A stretch of DNA of 18,905 bases. It comes from Elusimicrobia bacterium RIFCSPLOWO2_01_FULL_59_12 (GTDB lineage: Bacteria > Elusimicrobiota > Elusimicrobia > 2-01-FULL-59-12). Positions 1-6,929 of this stretch are shown piece by piece. Position 1 is the stretch's first letter. Each line of letters begins with the position of its first letter. Made by a program: the position numbers and the translations under genes. The DNA is taken from positions 6,622 to 25,526 of the forward strand of contig MGUR01000025.1 of the NCBI GenBank assembly GCA_001800075.1. The letters run 5' to 3'. The notes under the pieces were generated by a model. That model did no database searches. It saw nothing but the letters and a program-made list of their open reading frames with translations, and was not told the DNA's origin.

Positions 1-2
1 CC

Positions 3-608
3 TCCGCCAACGCGTACGCCGCCGATGTCGGCGGCCTCTATCAAGCCGGTTCAAAACTTCAATTCGCGGCCAAGATCGCCAACGCCGGAAGCCAGCTCAA
101 GTTTGCCGATCAGGGGGATTCCCTTCCTTTGGCCTTTCACGCCGCGGCCGCCTGCCAGCCGCGCCGGCGCTGGAATTTGGCGCTGGAGGCCTTGTACGGC
201 AACGCCGGGCTGGCGGGCGTTCGGTGGGGAAGCGAATGGAAGCCGCTGGAAATGCTGGCGATCCGGGCCGGCTACAGGACGGAAACCCTCGATAATCTAA
301 GCGCCCTCGCCGGCGTGTCGGCAGGCCTGGGATTAAACGTCTGGGGCCAGGAACTCGCTTACGCCTGGCTGCCTTATGGAGATCTTGGAGACACGCACTA
401 CGTTTCGCTGGTCATGCGTTTAGGGCATGGCCCGGACGCGCAAAAGAATCTGATTCAATATCAAAACATCAGGACGCACTCGGCGGCGGACAAGGACGGT
501 CCCCGCCCCGGCGGGGAAATCGCTCCGGAGGAGCAGCAATGGATGGAGCTCTTAAATGGCGGCGAGCGGGATGCGTTCGGCCGGATCAACCGCCCGGAGA
601 GCCGATGA
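3..608 (+). CDS. PorV/PorQ-type outer-membrane protein, 5'-truncated
   Basis: This is the C-terminal ~200 residues of a protein whose start lies outside the window; the frame is open from base 3. It reads as alternating beta strands with the signature of the PorV/PorQ (UPF0164-like) family: an ADVGGLYQAGSKLQFAAKIAN segment near the start, and a late AYAWLPYGDLGDTHYVSLVMRLG strand pair followed by a short polar tail. Known members are outer-membrane beta-barrels linked to surface-protein export. It overlaps the next gene by ATGA (605-608), so the two are probably co-translated, and the downstream product is a secreted protein with a sorting-like C-terminus. Family seen from motifs; role inferred. 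Confidence 0.72.
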   Translation, partial: SANAYAADVGGLYQAGSKLQFAAKIANAGSQLKFADQGDSLPLAFHAAAACQPRRRWNLALEALYGNAGLAGVRWGSEWKPLEMLAIRAGYRTETLDNLSALAGVSAGLGLNVWGQELAYAWLPYGDLGDTHYVSLVMRLGHGPDAQKNLIQYQNIRTHSAADKDGPRPGGEIAPEEQQWMELLNGGERDAFGRINRPESR

Positions 609-2935
609 ATCGCCTGATCAAACCCCTCTGTTCATTTTGGCTGCTGGGGGGGGCCCTGATCGTCCTGCCGGCGTTCACCCTGACTCCCCCGGCGGGCGCG
701 ATGGAGCTCCGCAGCGGGGCGGGGGTGTTTGTCTTTCCTCCCCGGCCCGCCGCCCGGAACGCCATCGTGCTCCTGCCGGACGGGACGGAACTCGATGTCT
801 CCGCCAGCCAGACGGCCGGGCTCCAGGAGGCCGTTGACTATGCCTACGACCACGGCTGGGACCTGTTCATTTACGGAACGGGGCCGGAGTCGTCCGGCCC
901 GTACCGTCCCGCCAGAGGGCTGCGCATCCCGGCCCTTCAAAGCAAAACCATCCGGATCATCGGCGCCACGCTTGATTTCGGCTCGTTGTCGGACCAACCG
1001 GCTCTCACCTTCGACAGCGCCATGGCGGTGGACTTTAAGATGACCGGGGCCCTCCTGGCGCCGATGGCCAGCCCCGCGGTGCGTTTCAGGCCCGTAACCC
1101 CCCTCCCTCTGGACGGCCCCCTCTACGGGGCCATCGGGGTGGTCACCAGCCGGTTCAGTTTCGACCGGGTCACCGGGAATCAAAGCGGCGTCGAAATGGA
1201 CACGACCGTCGCCGGCTTCATCGACAACATCGTCTATTTCGGCGACATTCAGGTCTCGCCCGGCGGCAGTCCGATCACCCGCATCGGTTCGAAATTCTCG
1301 CACAACGTGCGCGACGCCGGGCCGGATTTCGATTTTTCATCGCAGCCGGACTTTTTCAATCCGCGGGGCGTGGTGGTGCTCCCGCCGGCGGGGCCCCTCG
1401 GAGAGGCGGGCATCGTCCTGCTGCCCGGCGGAGGACACCTCCCCACTCCCGGGACCCAGACCGCCGGCGTGCAGGAAGCGATCCACTATGCCGTCGAGAA
1501 CGGACTGGACCTTTCGATTTATGGGCGCGGGCTGCAATTTCGCGAACTGCGCTTCGTCGACGGCGTTCCAACCTATCCCACCAGCGGCTTTTATCAGATG
1601 CTTCAGACAGTCGCCTTCCCGCCTTTACCCAGGATGCACATTCATATCTACGGCGCCGTCTTTCATTATGCCGCGGTTCTGGAGTCCGCGATGCGCTTTG
1701 ACGCGGCAGACCAGGTCGACTTCGAGCTGGCCGGCCAGCTGGTCAGGCCGGGGACGACGATCGGGGTTCAATTCGCGCCGACCAGCGGTCCGATCCGGTA
1801 CAGCCGTTTTAAGATCGGCCACGTCGGCCCGGGGAAGAACGTGGGGGCCTGGCTGGATACCGGGTCCAATGCCATCACCGGCAACTCCTTCACCTTTCAC
1901 GAACTCCTTCAAAACGAGTTCGGCGTGCGGATCCGCGCGTCCAATCCGGTCTATCGTTTCGCCGAAAACAAGGTCCGGTCGGTTCAACTTCATGATTTCA
2001 CGCAGGTCGGGGCGCAGGCAGGGATCGAAGCCCCTAACGCCGGCCAGATTCAGAACAACGACCTGATGTTCCTGATGGACACCGATGGGAAGATGGCGGA
2101 CGTCGGGGTTCAAGTCTGGGGAACCGGGAACCGGATCCAGGCGTCCCTGCGGCCCAACACGACGAGCACCCCGGCGACGCGCGGGATTTCCTATGAATCC
2201 AGCGCCGCGGGGAACGACGCCCGGTACCGCAGCCTCTACGCGGTCACGCCCGTCTTCCAGAGTTCGCCGGGGGCCAACTCGGCTCAACCCATCTCGGACG
2301 CCGATTGGCTCGCGATGCTCTATGACAGCGCGCCCCGGCTCCCTCCGGCGGTTCGTAACCCGCCGGCCCCGGACCTGTCCGGAGTGCAGGGCCGCGTTTA
2401 CGCCCCGCGCGACACGATCGCGATCGCCTATCCCCACAGCGCGACGGGATTTAACTGGGAATTGGGCCCGGCCGCCGGGAGCCCGGCGGGTTCATCGGCG
2501 GGAACGCGAAGTCCGGGCAGCCCGTCCCGGGTCACCACGGCTTCGCCGCGGTTCAATCTGTCGGCGCTTTCCTTGACGCCGGGCCCCTACACCGTGCGCG
2601 TGCAGGCGCTGGACGGGGTTCTGCAATCGAACTGGGCCACGGCATCGATCACGCTGGCCGGCGATATTCTGGAGGGGTTCCGGGTCTATCCCAACCCGGC
2701 GCGCGCGTCCCGCGGCGACACGCGGATGACGTTCGATCATCTGCCCGCCAACAGCACCGTGAAGATCTTCGCGGTGTCCGGGCGGTGGGTCAGAACCTTA
2801 AGCGCGCCCGCCGGCGCCGCCGGCTGGGACCTGACGACCGACGGCGGCGAAAAAGCCGCGTCCGGCCTTTATCTCTATCTCATCACCGACGGCCAGGACC
2901 GCAAAGCCCGCGGCAGGTTCACTCTCATCCGCTGA
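605..2935 (+). CDS. Secreted surface protein with duplicated domain and FlgD-like/type A sorting-like C-terminus
   Basis: I chose ATG 605 because it gives a clear signal peptide (MNRLIK, then a hydrophobic stretch ending near PAGA, residue ~33), has GGAGA at 596-600, and overlaps the upstream stop by ATGA. The 776-residue product contains an internally duplicated unit: residues ~52-91 (IVLLPDGTELDV...QTAGLQEAV.YA...WDLFIYG) and ~268-308 (IVLLPGGGHLPT...QTAGVQEAI.YA...LDLSIYG). Each is followed by beta-rich sequence that could be right-handed beta-helix. Residues ~690-776 hold FRVYPNPARA...VKIFAVSGRWVRTL...ASGLYLYLIT, the FlgD-Ig-like / T9SS type A sorting-like fold common on exported proteins of Elusimicrobiota and Bacteroidota. 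Likely exported with help from the PorV-type neighbour. Ligand or enzymatic activity unknown. Confidence 0.75.
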   Translation: MNRLIKPLCSFWLLGGALIVLPAFTLTPPAGAMELRSGAGVFVFPPRPAARNAIVLLPDGTELDVSASQTAGLQEAVDYAYDHGWDLFIYGTGPESSGPYRPARGLRIPALQSKTIRIIGATLDFGSLSDQPALTFDSAMAVDFKMTGALLAPMASPAVRFRPVTPLPLDGPLYGAIGVVTSRFSFDRVTGNQSGVEMDTTVAGFIDNIVYFGDIQVSPGGSPITRIGSKFSHNVRDAGPDFDFSSQPDFFNPRGVVVLPPAGPLGEAGIVLLPGGGHLPTPGTQTAGVQEAIHYAVENGLDLSIYGRGLQFRELRFVDGVPTYPTSGFYQMLQTVAFPPLPRMHIHIYGAVFHYAAVLESAMRFDAADQVDFELAGQLVRPGTTIGVQFAPTSGPIRYSRFKIGHVGPGKNVGAWLDTGSNAITGNSFTFHELLQNEFGVRIRASNPVYRFAENKVRSVQLHDFTQVGAQAGIEAPNAGQIQNNDLMFLMDTDGKMADVGVQVWGTGNRIQASLRPNTTSTPATRGISYESSAAGNDARYRSLYAVTPVFQSSPGANSAQPISDADWLAMLYDSAPRLPPAVRNPPAPDLSGVQGRVYAPRDTIAIAYPHSATGFNWELGPAAGSPAGSSAGTRSPGSPSRVTTASPRFNLSALSLTPGPYTVRVQALDGVLQSNWATASITLAGDILEGFRVYPNPARASRGDTRMTFDHLPANSTVKIFAVSGRWVRTLSAPAGAAGWDLTTDGGEKAASGLYLYLITDGQDRKARGRFTLIR

Positions 2936-2965
2936 TCCCGCAATATCATCGAAACCGTTACCACA

Positions 2966-3025
2966 GGTGCCTGGCTTCACATTTTTACCCCGATGGATAA
3001 TATCGAAAATCTGAAGCCAGGCACC
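2966..3025. repeat. 14-bp inverted repeat (REP-like hairpin) after the surface protein
   Basis: GGTGCCTGGCTTCA (2966-2979) is perfectly repeated in inverse as TGAAGCCAGGCACC (3012-3025) around a 32-nt loop. A related half (AGAAGCCAGGCACC) recurs at 8353-8366. It has no T-tract, so it resembles a REP/RAYT-type hairpin more than an intrinsic terminator, although it may end transcription of the upstream operon. Confidence 0.6.
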
Positions 3026-3096
3026 CGGCCCACAACCGTCCTTTCTTTCCGCTTGCTGGGCCAGGGGAATGGGGTCACCCATTGCGGAGCGAGCGC

Positions 3097-3126
3097 TTGA
3101 CAAGCGGAGCGCTGCAGCCGTAAGAT
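3097..3126 (+). promoter_or_regulatory. Sigma70-type promoter of coiled-coil gene, copy 1
   Basis: TTGACA (3097-3102), 18-bp spacer, TAAGAT (3121-3126). The GTG start follows only 7 bp after the -10 box and no Shine-Dalgarno is visible, so the transcript is probably leaderless. The -35 is embedded in an inverted repeat (CGCTTG-A-CAAGCG). Confidence 0.6.
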
Positions 3127-3133
3127 CACTCCC

Positions 3134-3535
3134 GTGGAATCGCCCAAGAAACCATCCAAGGAACCGTCTCTCCCTTCCCAAGACGAATCCCGCCGTACGA
3201 ATGTGCTTATGGAGCAGATGCTCTCGAAGTTCGATGCTTTTGGCGAGGTGCAATCCGATCTTCGGGACCGCGTCGGACGTATCGAGACGGATCTTCACAC
3301 GGTCAAAGAGGATGTCTCGGTTTTGAAGGCAGCCGTCCAAACTCATACCCAAACTCTTCGTGGCCAGACCGAAGCCATTAAGGCGAATACCGATGAGATC
3401 CGTTCCCTTGAAGGAGTTGTTGAAGGGCATACGACAGCCATCCAAGACAATACCGAAGCCATACATTCCATGCAGACCGACCTCAAGACCTACAACCAGC
3501 GCCTCGAAGTCGTCGAAGCCAAGCTCGCCTCGTAA
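3134..3535 (+). CDS. Coiled-coil protein, copy 1
   Basis: The 133-residue product starts at GTG (MESPKKPSKEP) and is almost entirely heptad-patterned alpha helix from residue ~25 to the end (DLRDRVGRIETDL, EDVSVLKAAV, EAIHSMQTDLKTYNQRL), so it should form a long coiled coil. There is no signal peptide and no membrane segment. A paralogue lies at 4591. The two share the first ~25 residues and the last ~50 residues almost exactly (one difference in the last 50), while the central helix differs. Similar short helical proteins occur widely without assigned function. The start is supported by conservation of the promoter and first codons in both copies. Confidence 0.6.
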   Translation: MESPKKPSKEPSLPSQDESRRTNVLMEQMLSKFDAFGEVQSDLRDRVGRIETDLHTVKEDVSVLKAAVQTHTQTLRGQTEAIKANTDEIRSLEGVVEGHTTAIQDNTEAIHSMQTDLKTYNQRLEVVEAKLAS

Positions 3536-3667
3536 GAACCCGGCCTCCCCGCTGCAAGACGACGCGCCCGCCCGCCGCTGACGGCCATTCCCCGACACCG
3601 AAGGAAGCACCTCTTTTGTTCGGCTGATCTTCTGCGGAGGTCCGTCGGAAAACAAACCTTCATTTCT

Positions 3668-3717
3668 GGATCAAATAGGATCAAATTGGACCTCTGCTTG
3701 GGCAAGAGGTGGGTAGG
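3668..3717. repeat. Att-arm-like doublet A
   Basis: GGATCAAATAGGATCAA (3668-3684) is identical to 9395-9411 inside the left end of the tRNA-Val element. It is followed by TTGGACCT and the doublet CTTGGG-CAAGAG-GTGGGTAG (3697-3716), matching the arrangement near that element's left end. It looks like a scar or arm region of a related integrative element, immediately upstream of the MNT gene. Confidence 0.55.
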
Positions 3718-3747
3718 ATTTCAGCAGACTTCAACATGCAAATGAGC

Positions 3748-3753
3748 TAAAAT
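3748..3753 (+). promoter_or_regulatory. -10 box of the MNT/HEPN pair (leaderless)
   Basis: TAAAAT ends 7 bp before ATG 3761 and there is no Shine-Dalgarno in between. No convincing -35 is visible. The spacing fits a leaderless mRNA. Confidence 0.4.
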
Positions 3754-3760
3754 CGCATTC

Positions 3761-4096
3761 ATGACACCGCCGTGGACAGTAACTCCCGATAAGGTTCAAG
3801 CCGCGATTAAACGGATTGTGGAGACGAGCCGACCTAGAAAACTGATCCTTTTCGGATCGTTTGTACGAAAACAAACGACTCGCAATAGCGATTTGGACAT
3901 CCTCGTTATAACAGGAAATGATGTTGATGATCCGCGTCGCGAAAGCGTAAGGATTCGCCGTGCGCTGCGCGGTATTTCCATGTCCATGGATATCTTGGTG
4001 ATCACCGAAAGAAAATTTGCGGAATTATCGAACCGGCCAGGCCTGATTTATCGCGAAGCAGTTCGGCATGGGGAGGTTGTCTATCAAGCCGCCTGA
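3761..4096 (+). CDS. MNT-type minimal nucleotidyltransferase (antitoxin-like)
   Basis: The 111-residue product has the minimal nucleotidyltransferase signature: ILFGSFVRKQTTRNSDLDI (GS-x10-DxD, residues ~29-48) and a third acidic residue in MDILVI near residue 74. In characterised MNT/HEPN modules such as MntA-HepT, the nucleotidyltransferase neutralises its HEPN ribonuclease partner by transferring AMP. The HEPN gene follows 10 bp downstream in the same operon. The catalytic residues are all visible, so it is probably active. Whether it acts as antitoxin here is inferred from the pairing. Confidence 0.85.
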   Translation: MTPPWTVTPDKVQAAIKRIVETSRPRKLILFGSFVRKQTTRNSDLDILVITGNDVDDPRRESVRIRRALRGISMSMDILVITERKFAELSNRPGLIYREAVRHGEVVYQAA

Positions 4097-4106
4097 GGGA
4101 AAGGAG

Positions 4107-4472
4107 ATGCCCGGATCTCTTCAAACTTGGCTGTCCCACGCCCAAAGCGACTTAGAATTAGCGCGCCTAGGGCGTTCAAGCAAGGACATTTTAGCAGCGC
4201 AGATTTGTTTCCATGCCCAGCAAGCCGCAGAAAAAGCTATTAAGGCAGTCCTCTTATCCCGCCAGATTGATTTTCCATTCACTCACGACATCGAACAATT
4301 GATCGAGATCGCTGAACAGCATAAAGTGGATTTAACGTCAGACGTACGGAATGCCGGCACCCTAACGCCCTATGCAGTGGAAACGCGGTACCCGGGGTCT
4401 GGGCAGGTAAACATGCCCCACCCCCTAGCGCAGATGCTGGGTGAGTTCGGCGTTAAAGCAAAGACGAAATAA
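4107..4472 (+). CDS. HEPN-domain protein with replaced C-terminus
   Basis: ATG 4107 is preceded by GAGGGAAAGGAG and gives MPGSLQTWLSHAQSDLELARLG, the normal HEPN opening. The central CFHAQQAAEKAIKAVLL helix and FTHDIEQLIEIAEQ are typical of the HEPN family (pfam05168-like), as is LTPYAVETRYPG. After that point family members normally continue with an EA..A...A..V helix. Here the sequence changes at residue ~101 into a 29-bp repeat (4411-4439) also found at 9164-9192, giving an unrelated tail of about 20 residues. The toxin may therefore be truncated or inactive, or its end may have been reset by recombination. Partner of the upstream MNT gene. Confidence 0.78.
   Translation: MPGSLQTWLSHAQSDLELARLGRSSKDILAAQICFHAQQAAEKAIKAVLLSRQIDFPFTHDIEQLIEIAEQHKVDLTSDVRNAGTLTPYAVETRYPGSGQVNMPHPLAQMLGEFGVKAKTK
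4411..4439 (+). repeat. 29-bp dispersed repeat, copy 1
   Basis: This stretch containing CCCCTAGCGCAGATGCTG recurs at 9164-9192 with one mismatch. Here it forms the foreign tail of the HEPN reading frame; the second copy lies after the retropepsin-like gene and directly before a REP hairpin. It marks a recombination junction. Confidence 0.75.
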
Positions 4473-4553
4473 CCCACGCAGAGACAACCTTCCAAGTTCC
4501 AGGGGGCGTTCCCCAATGTCAGGGAATGGGTGGCCCCATTGCGTAGCGAGCGC

Positions 4554-4583
4554 TTGACAAGCGGAGCGCTGCAGCCGTAAGAT
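4554..4583 (+). promoter_or_regulatory. Sigma70-type promoter of coiled-coil gene, copy 2
   Basis: TTGACA (4554-4559), 18-bp spacer, TAAGAT (4578-4583), then GTG 4591 after 7 bp. Same layout as copy 1, again without a Shine-Dalgarno. Confidence 0.6.
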
Positions 4584-4590
4584 CACTCCC

Positions 4591-5013
4591 GTGAAATCGC
4601 CCAAGAAACCATCCAAGGAACTGTCTCTCCCTTCCCAAGACGAATCCCGCCGGACCAATGTACTCTTTGAGAAATTGATGTCGGAATTCCGCGCGGTCGC
4701 AGAATCAGTGTCCGCAGTTCGGGAGCGCGTTGATAGAATCGAGCCCAAGCTCGACAAACGGGGCGAAGACATAGAGATTTTGAAAGCAGCGGCTCGTACC
4801 AATGGCCAAGACATCAGCGCCCTGAAAGACGCTGTTCGCAGCAATACCGAAGCCACCCGCGCCAATACCGATGAGATCCGTTCCCTTAAAGGAGTTGTTG
4901 AAGGGCATACGACAGCCATCCAAGACAATACCGAAGCCATACATTCCATGCAGACCGACCTCAAGACCTACAACCAGCGCCTCGAAGTCGTCGAAGCCAA
5001 GCTCGCCTCGTAA
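4591..5013 (+). CDS. Coiled-coil protein, copy 2
   Basis: This 140-residue paralogue of the 3134 gene also starts at GTG (MKSPKKPSKEL). The N-terminal ~25 and C-terminal ~50 residues match copy 1 almost exactly. The middle (SEFRAVAESVSAVRERVDRIEPKLDKRGEDIEILKAAARTNGQDISALKDAV) is diverged and one heptad longer. All visible sequence beyond residue ~25 is helical heptads. Identical ends with a variable centre suggest gene conversion at the ends or selection for a changing middle. Function unknown. Confidence 0.6.
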   Translation: MKSPKKPSKELSLPSQDESRRTNVLFEKLMSEFRAVAESVSAVRERVDRIEPKLDKRGEDIEILKAAARTNGQDISALKDAVRSNTEATRANTDEIRSLKGVVEGHTTAIQDNTEAIHSMQTDLKTYNQRLEVVEAKLAS

Positions 5014-5133
5014 GAACCCGGCCTCCCCGCTGCAAGACGACGCGCCCGCCCGCCGCTGACGGCCATTCCCCGACACCTAAGGAAGCACCTCTTTTATTCT
5101 GGGAATGGGGTCACCCATTGCCGTTGAGCTGGA

Positions 5134-5153
5134 CTTGGGTAAGAGTTGGGTGG
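5134..5153. repeat. Att-arm-like doublet B
   Basis: CTTGGGTAAGAGTTGGGTGG follows a GGA and matches the doublets at 3697, 8390 and 9421 in spacing. It sits between the end of coiled-coil unit 2 and the DUF433 promoter. Confidence 0.5.
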
Positions 5154-5160
5154 AATTTCA

Positions 5161-5189
5161 TTGTCGCTGACGCCAAATTGCCGTATAAT
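5161..5189 (+). promoter_or_regulatory. Promoter of the DUF433/PIN-like pair
   Basis: TTGTCG (5161-5166), 17-bp spacer, consensus TATAAT (5184-5189), with the start codon 17 bp after the -10 and GAGAGG (5195-5200) as Shine-Dalgarno. Confidence 0.6.
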
Positions 5190-5206
5190 TTCCCGAGAGG
5201 TAAATC

Positions 5207-5437
5207 ATGCAAGCCAAACCTTTTAAAAGTTATCAGTGGATCGTCCACCATCCCAGCTTGCTGGGTGGGCAACCTGCCATCAAGGGGACCCGGATTTCGG
5301 TGGCCCAGATCCTGGAGTGCCTTTCCATCGGAATGTCGCCCCAGGAAATAGCGGACGATTACCCGGGCTTTCCAGCGGAAAGCATCCCCGAAGTGCTCAA
5401 GTTTGCCGCCCAGCAACTGCAGCATGTGGCTGCTTGA
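5207..5437 (+). CDS. DUF433 family antitoxin-like protein
   Basis: The 76-residue product has the DUF433 signature: HPSLLGGQPAIKGTRISVAQILECLSIGMSPQEIADDYPG, an N-terminal strand followed by a helix-turn-helix-like region (residues ~20-60). DUF433 proteins are commonly VapB-like antitoxins paired with DUF5615 PIN-like toxins, and exactly such a gene overlaps its 3' end by 14 bp. A consensus promoter and a good Shine-Dalgarno (GAGAGG, 6-bp spacing) support the start. Family recognised by sequence; antitoxin role inferred from pairing. Confidence 0.85.
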   Translation: MQAKPFKSYQWIVHHPSLLGGQPAIKGTRISVAQILECLSIGMSPQEIADDYPGFPAESIPEVLKFAAQQLQHVAA

Positions 5438-5762
5438 CCACAACCTCCCTCGTCAACTGACTCCCATCTTTCAGTCGCTTGGGATTCCTGCTGAAACCAG
5501 CCTACAACGTGGTTGGCAAACGCTGAGCAACGGAGAATTAGTGAAAACGGCTGCCGCGACGGGTGTTACCTGCATTTTGACGCGGGATCTGGGCTTCGGT
5601 CACGCGGCGGCGAAAGCCCTAAAAAGGTTTTCGAGCGTCGGGGTCGTTTTGATCACCTTACCTCAGCAGCGAGGTCCCGCCTACGCTCGAGCCTTCCAAG
5701 AAGCCTGGTCTCGAAAACCCATCGTTCCTCTAGCCGGCAAACTGGTGCGTTGGCCCGCCTAG
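5424..5762 (+). CDS. DUF5615 PIN-like toxin-type protein
   Basis: ATG 5424 gives MWLLDHNLPRQLTPIFQSLGI, the expected opening of DUF5615/Mut7-C-like PIN-fold proteins, with the first conserved Asp in LLDHNLP. A second acidic motif follows in ILTRDLGFG (residues ~51-59), and VVLITLPQQRG matches the third conserved region. The 112-residue length is normal. Members are predicted ribonucleases acting as toxins with DUF433 partners. It overlaps the DUF433 gene by 14 bp, consistent with translational coupling. Confidence 0.82.
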   Translation: MWLLDHNLPRQLTPIFQSLGIPAETSLQRGWQTLSNGELVKTAAATGVTCILTRDLGFGHAAAKALKRFSSVGVVLITLPQQRGPAYARAFQEAWSRKPIVPLAGKLVRWPA

Positions 5763-5768
5763 CATTTA

Positions 5769-5795
5769 CTCACGCCTGACCCTTCCAGGGGTGAG
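5769..5795 (+). terminator. Hairpin after the DUF433/PIN-like pair
   Basis: CTCACGCCTG (5769-5778) pairs with CAGGGGTGAG (5786-5795) with one mismatch and a 7-nt loop, followed by CAATTT. It is placed correctly for an intrinsic terminator, but the T-tract is weak. Confidence 0.45.
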
Positions 5796-5813
5796 CAATT
5801 TAAAGCTCTTGAT

Positions 5814-5846
5814 ATAGTTTATAGTTTACTATAAACTATAAACTAT
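5814..5846. promoter_or_regulatory. 33-bp palindromic operator overlapping a start codon
   Basis: Two tandem ATAGTTT heptamers (5814-5820, 5821-5827) are mirrored by AAACTAT repeats. Arms 5814-5828 and 5832-5846 are perfect 15-bp inverted repeats around CTA, and the right arm runs into the ATG at 5845. The adjacent gene encodes an N-terminal winged HTH, so autoregulation is likely. The AT-rich arm also supplies -10-like hexamers, and no Shine-Dalgarno is present. Confidence 0.75.
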
Positions 5847-6621
5847 GAAGACTCAAACACGCTCTCAAATACTCAAAATAATCGAGAAAAGTGGCAAAAT
5901 TCGGCCTTTGGAATTGCGTAAGACCTTGAATATCTCTTCTCAAGCGGTTCATCGCCATTTACGGAGTCTTATCCAGCAAGGAATTATCGAGATCAAAGGC
6001 TCCGCTCCTTTAGTACATTACACGTTAGCCGGGGTGCCGGATCTCGGAGCGGTTTCTAAGTGGATGAACGCTCGAACGGCACCCAAAGGTCCGGATTCGC
6101 TGGTGTGTGAAACGCGGGAGGTTTTCACCGGCAGACTCCCTCATCTGAAGTCCTATCTCAGGAAAGGCCTGCAGGAGAACCTTCTGCCGCTGGTCATTTC
6201 CACGGCGGGTGAAATCGGAAACAACTCCTTCGACCATAATCTGGGGCAATGGCGGGATGTTCCCGGCTGCTGGTTCGAATCCCAGGCCACCGGGCGGCAT
6301 CTTTGGATCTGTATCGCCGACAGGGGTCAGGGCATCTTCCAGTCGTTGGTCAAAGTGCATCCCGAACTGGCGGATGAACAAGCCGCTCTCCACGCGGCCT
6401 TCGAAACGATTATTTCCGGCCGGGCCCCGGAGCAGCGAGGGAATGGATTAAAATTTGTCAAAAAAAGCCTCTCGATGACGCCGGGCGGCGGCGTCGCTTG
6501 CATTTCAGGGACCGGGCGTGTTTTCTATGGGGAGCAAGGGGAGAAATGCGTTGCTCTTTTAGACAAAAATTTCATCAACGTACAGGGCACCGTCACCCTC
6601 ATGGTTTGGGAACTCCAATGA
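5845..6621 (+). CDS. Winged-HTH / GHKL ATPase fusion regulator
   Basis: Residues ~5-62 form a winged helix (ILKIIEKSGKIRPLELRKTLNISSQAVHRHLRSLIQQGIIEIKG). Residues ~110-235 carry a histidine-kinase-like ATPase fold: an N-box in ISTAGEIGNNSFDH (E123, N126-N127), a G1 box IADRGQGI (D159, G161, G163) and a G2 box QRGNGLKFVKKSL (G199-G201). No phospho-acceptor His domain is visible, so it resembles anti-sigma/partner-switching kinases of the RsbW/SpoIIAB type fused to DNA binding. It overlaps by ATGA the downstream STAS-like DUF4325 gene, the natural partner class for such an ATPase. The start sits inside a 33-bp palindrome, consistent with autorepression. Target process unknown. Confidence 0.78.
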   Translation: MKTQTRSQILKIIEKSGKIRPLELRKTLNISSQAVHRHLRSLIQQGIIEIKGSAPLVHYTLAGVPDLGAVSKWMNARTAPKGPDSLVCETREVFTGRLPHLKSYLRKGLQENLLPLVISTAGEIGNNSFDHNLGQWRDVPGCWFESQATGRHLWICIADRGQGIFQSLVKVHPELADEQAALHAAFETIISGRAPEQRGNGLKFVKKSLSMTPGGGVACISGTGRVFYGEQGEKCVALLDKNFINVQGTVTLMVWELQ

Positions 6622-6899
6622 AAGTCGAACTGAAGAAGTTCGGAGAAATCCTCACCTCTCGGCCCTCCGGCCGGGAAGCGGGCCTGACCATCAAGGCTTA
6701 TTTCAAACCAAAACCGGGAGATCGTATCGAGCTCGACTTCACCGGCGTTCTGGCCATGGGTCCTTCGTGGCTGGATGAAGTACTGACGGCATTGCGCAGC
6801 GAGTATGGAAAAGAGCGCGTCATTTGTCTTCCGAGTGAAAATGCCTCCGTCTCCGAGTCACTGGGGATTATCGAACAACAGCCCGGTCAACAATCATAA
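6618..6899 (+). CDS. STAS-like domain protein (DUF4325)
   Basis: The 93-residue product matches the STAS-like DUF4325 pattern: RIELDFTGVLAMGPSWLDEVLTALRSEYG (residues ~36-64) followed by a strand VICLPSENASVSESLGII. In classical partner switching a STAS protein is phosphorylated on Ser/Thr by a GHKL kinase. MGPSWLDE offers a serine at the equivalent loop, but this is not proven. The ATGA overlap with the HTH-ATPase gene makes a two-gene operon. Family call from pattern; interaction inferred. Confidence 0.75.
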   Translation: MKVELKKFGEILTSRPSGREAGLTIKAYFKPKPGDRIELDFTGVLAMGPSWLDEVLTALRSEYGKERVICLPSENASVSESLGIIEQQPGQQS

Positions 6900-6929
6900 A
6901 TACAGTCAGGGGGAGTCCCCTACCCCCTA

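Larger units (their letters stand above)
3065..3621 (+). repeat. Duplicated unit, copy 1 (promoter, coiled-coil gene, 3' tail)
   Basis: This 557-bp unit recurs at 4522-5099. The 5' ~130 bp and the 3' ~225 bp are nearly identical between copies, while the middle of the coding region has diverged and differs in length. The first 21 bases (GGGAATGGGG..., 3065-3085) occur a third time at 5101-5121 without the gene. Confidence 0.85.
4522..5099 (+). repeat. Duplicated unit, copy 2
   Basis: This is the partner of 3065-3621 in direct orientation. Promoter, first codons, last ~50 codons and the 3' non-coding ~85 bp are nearly identical. Together the copies bracket the MNT/HEPN pair, so homologous recombination between them could delete it. 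Confidence 0.85.

Noticed and set aside
632..3655. Long minus-strand open frames (632-1303, 1625-2437, 2798-3655)
   Set aside because: They are antisense to well-supported plus-strand genes, have R/G/P-rich composition typical of high-GC shadow frames, and show no domain.
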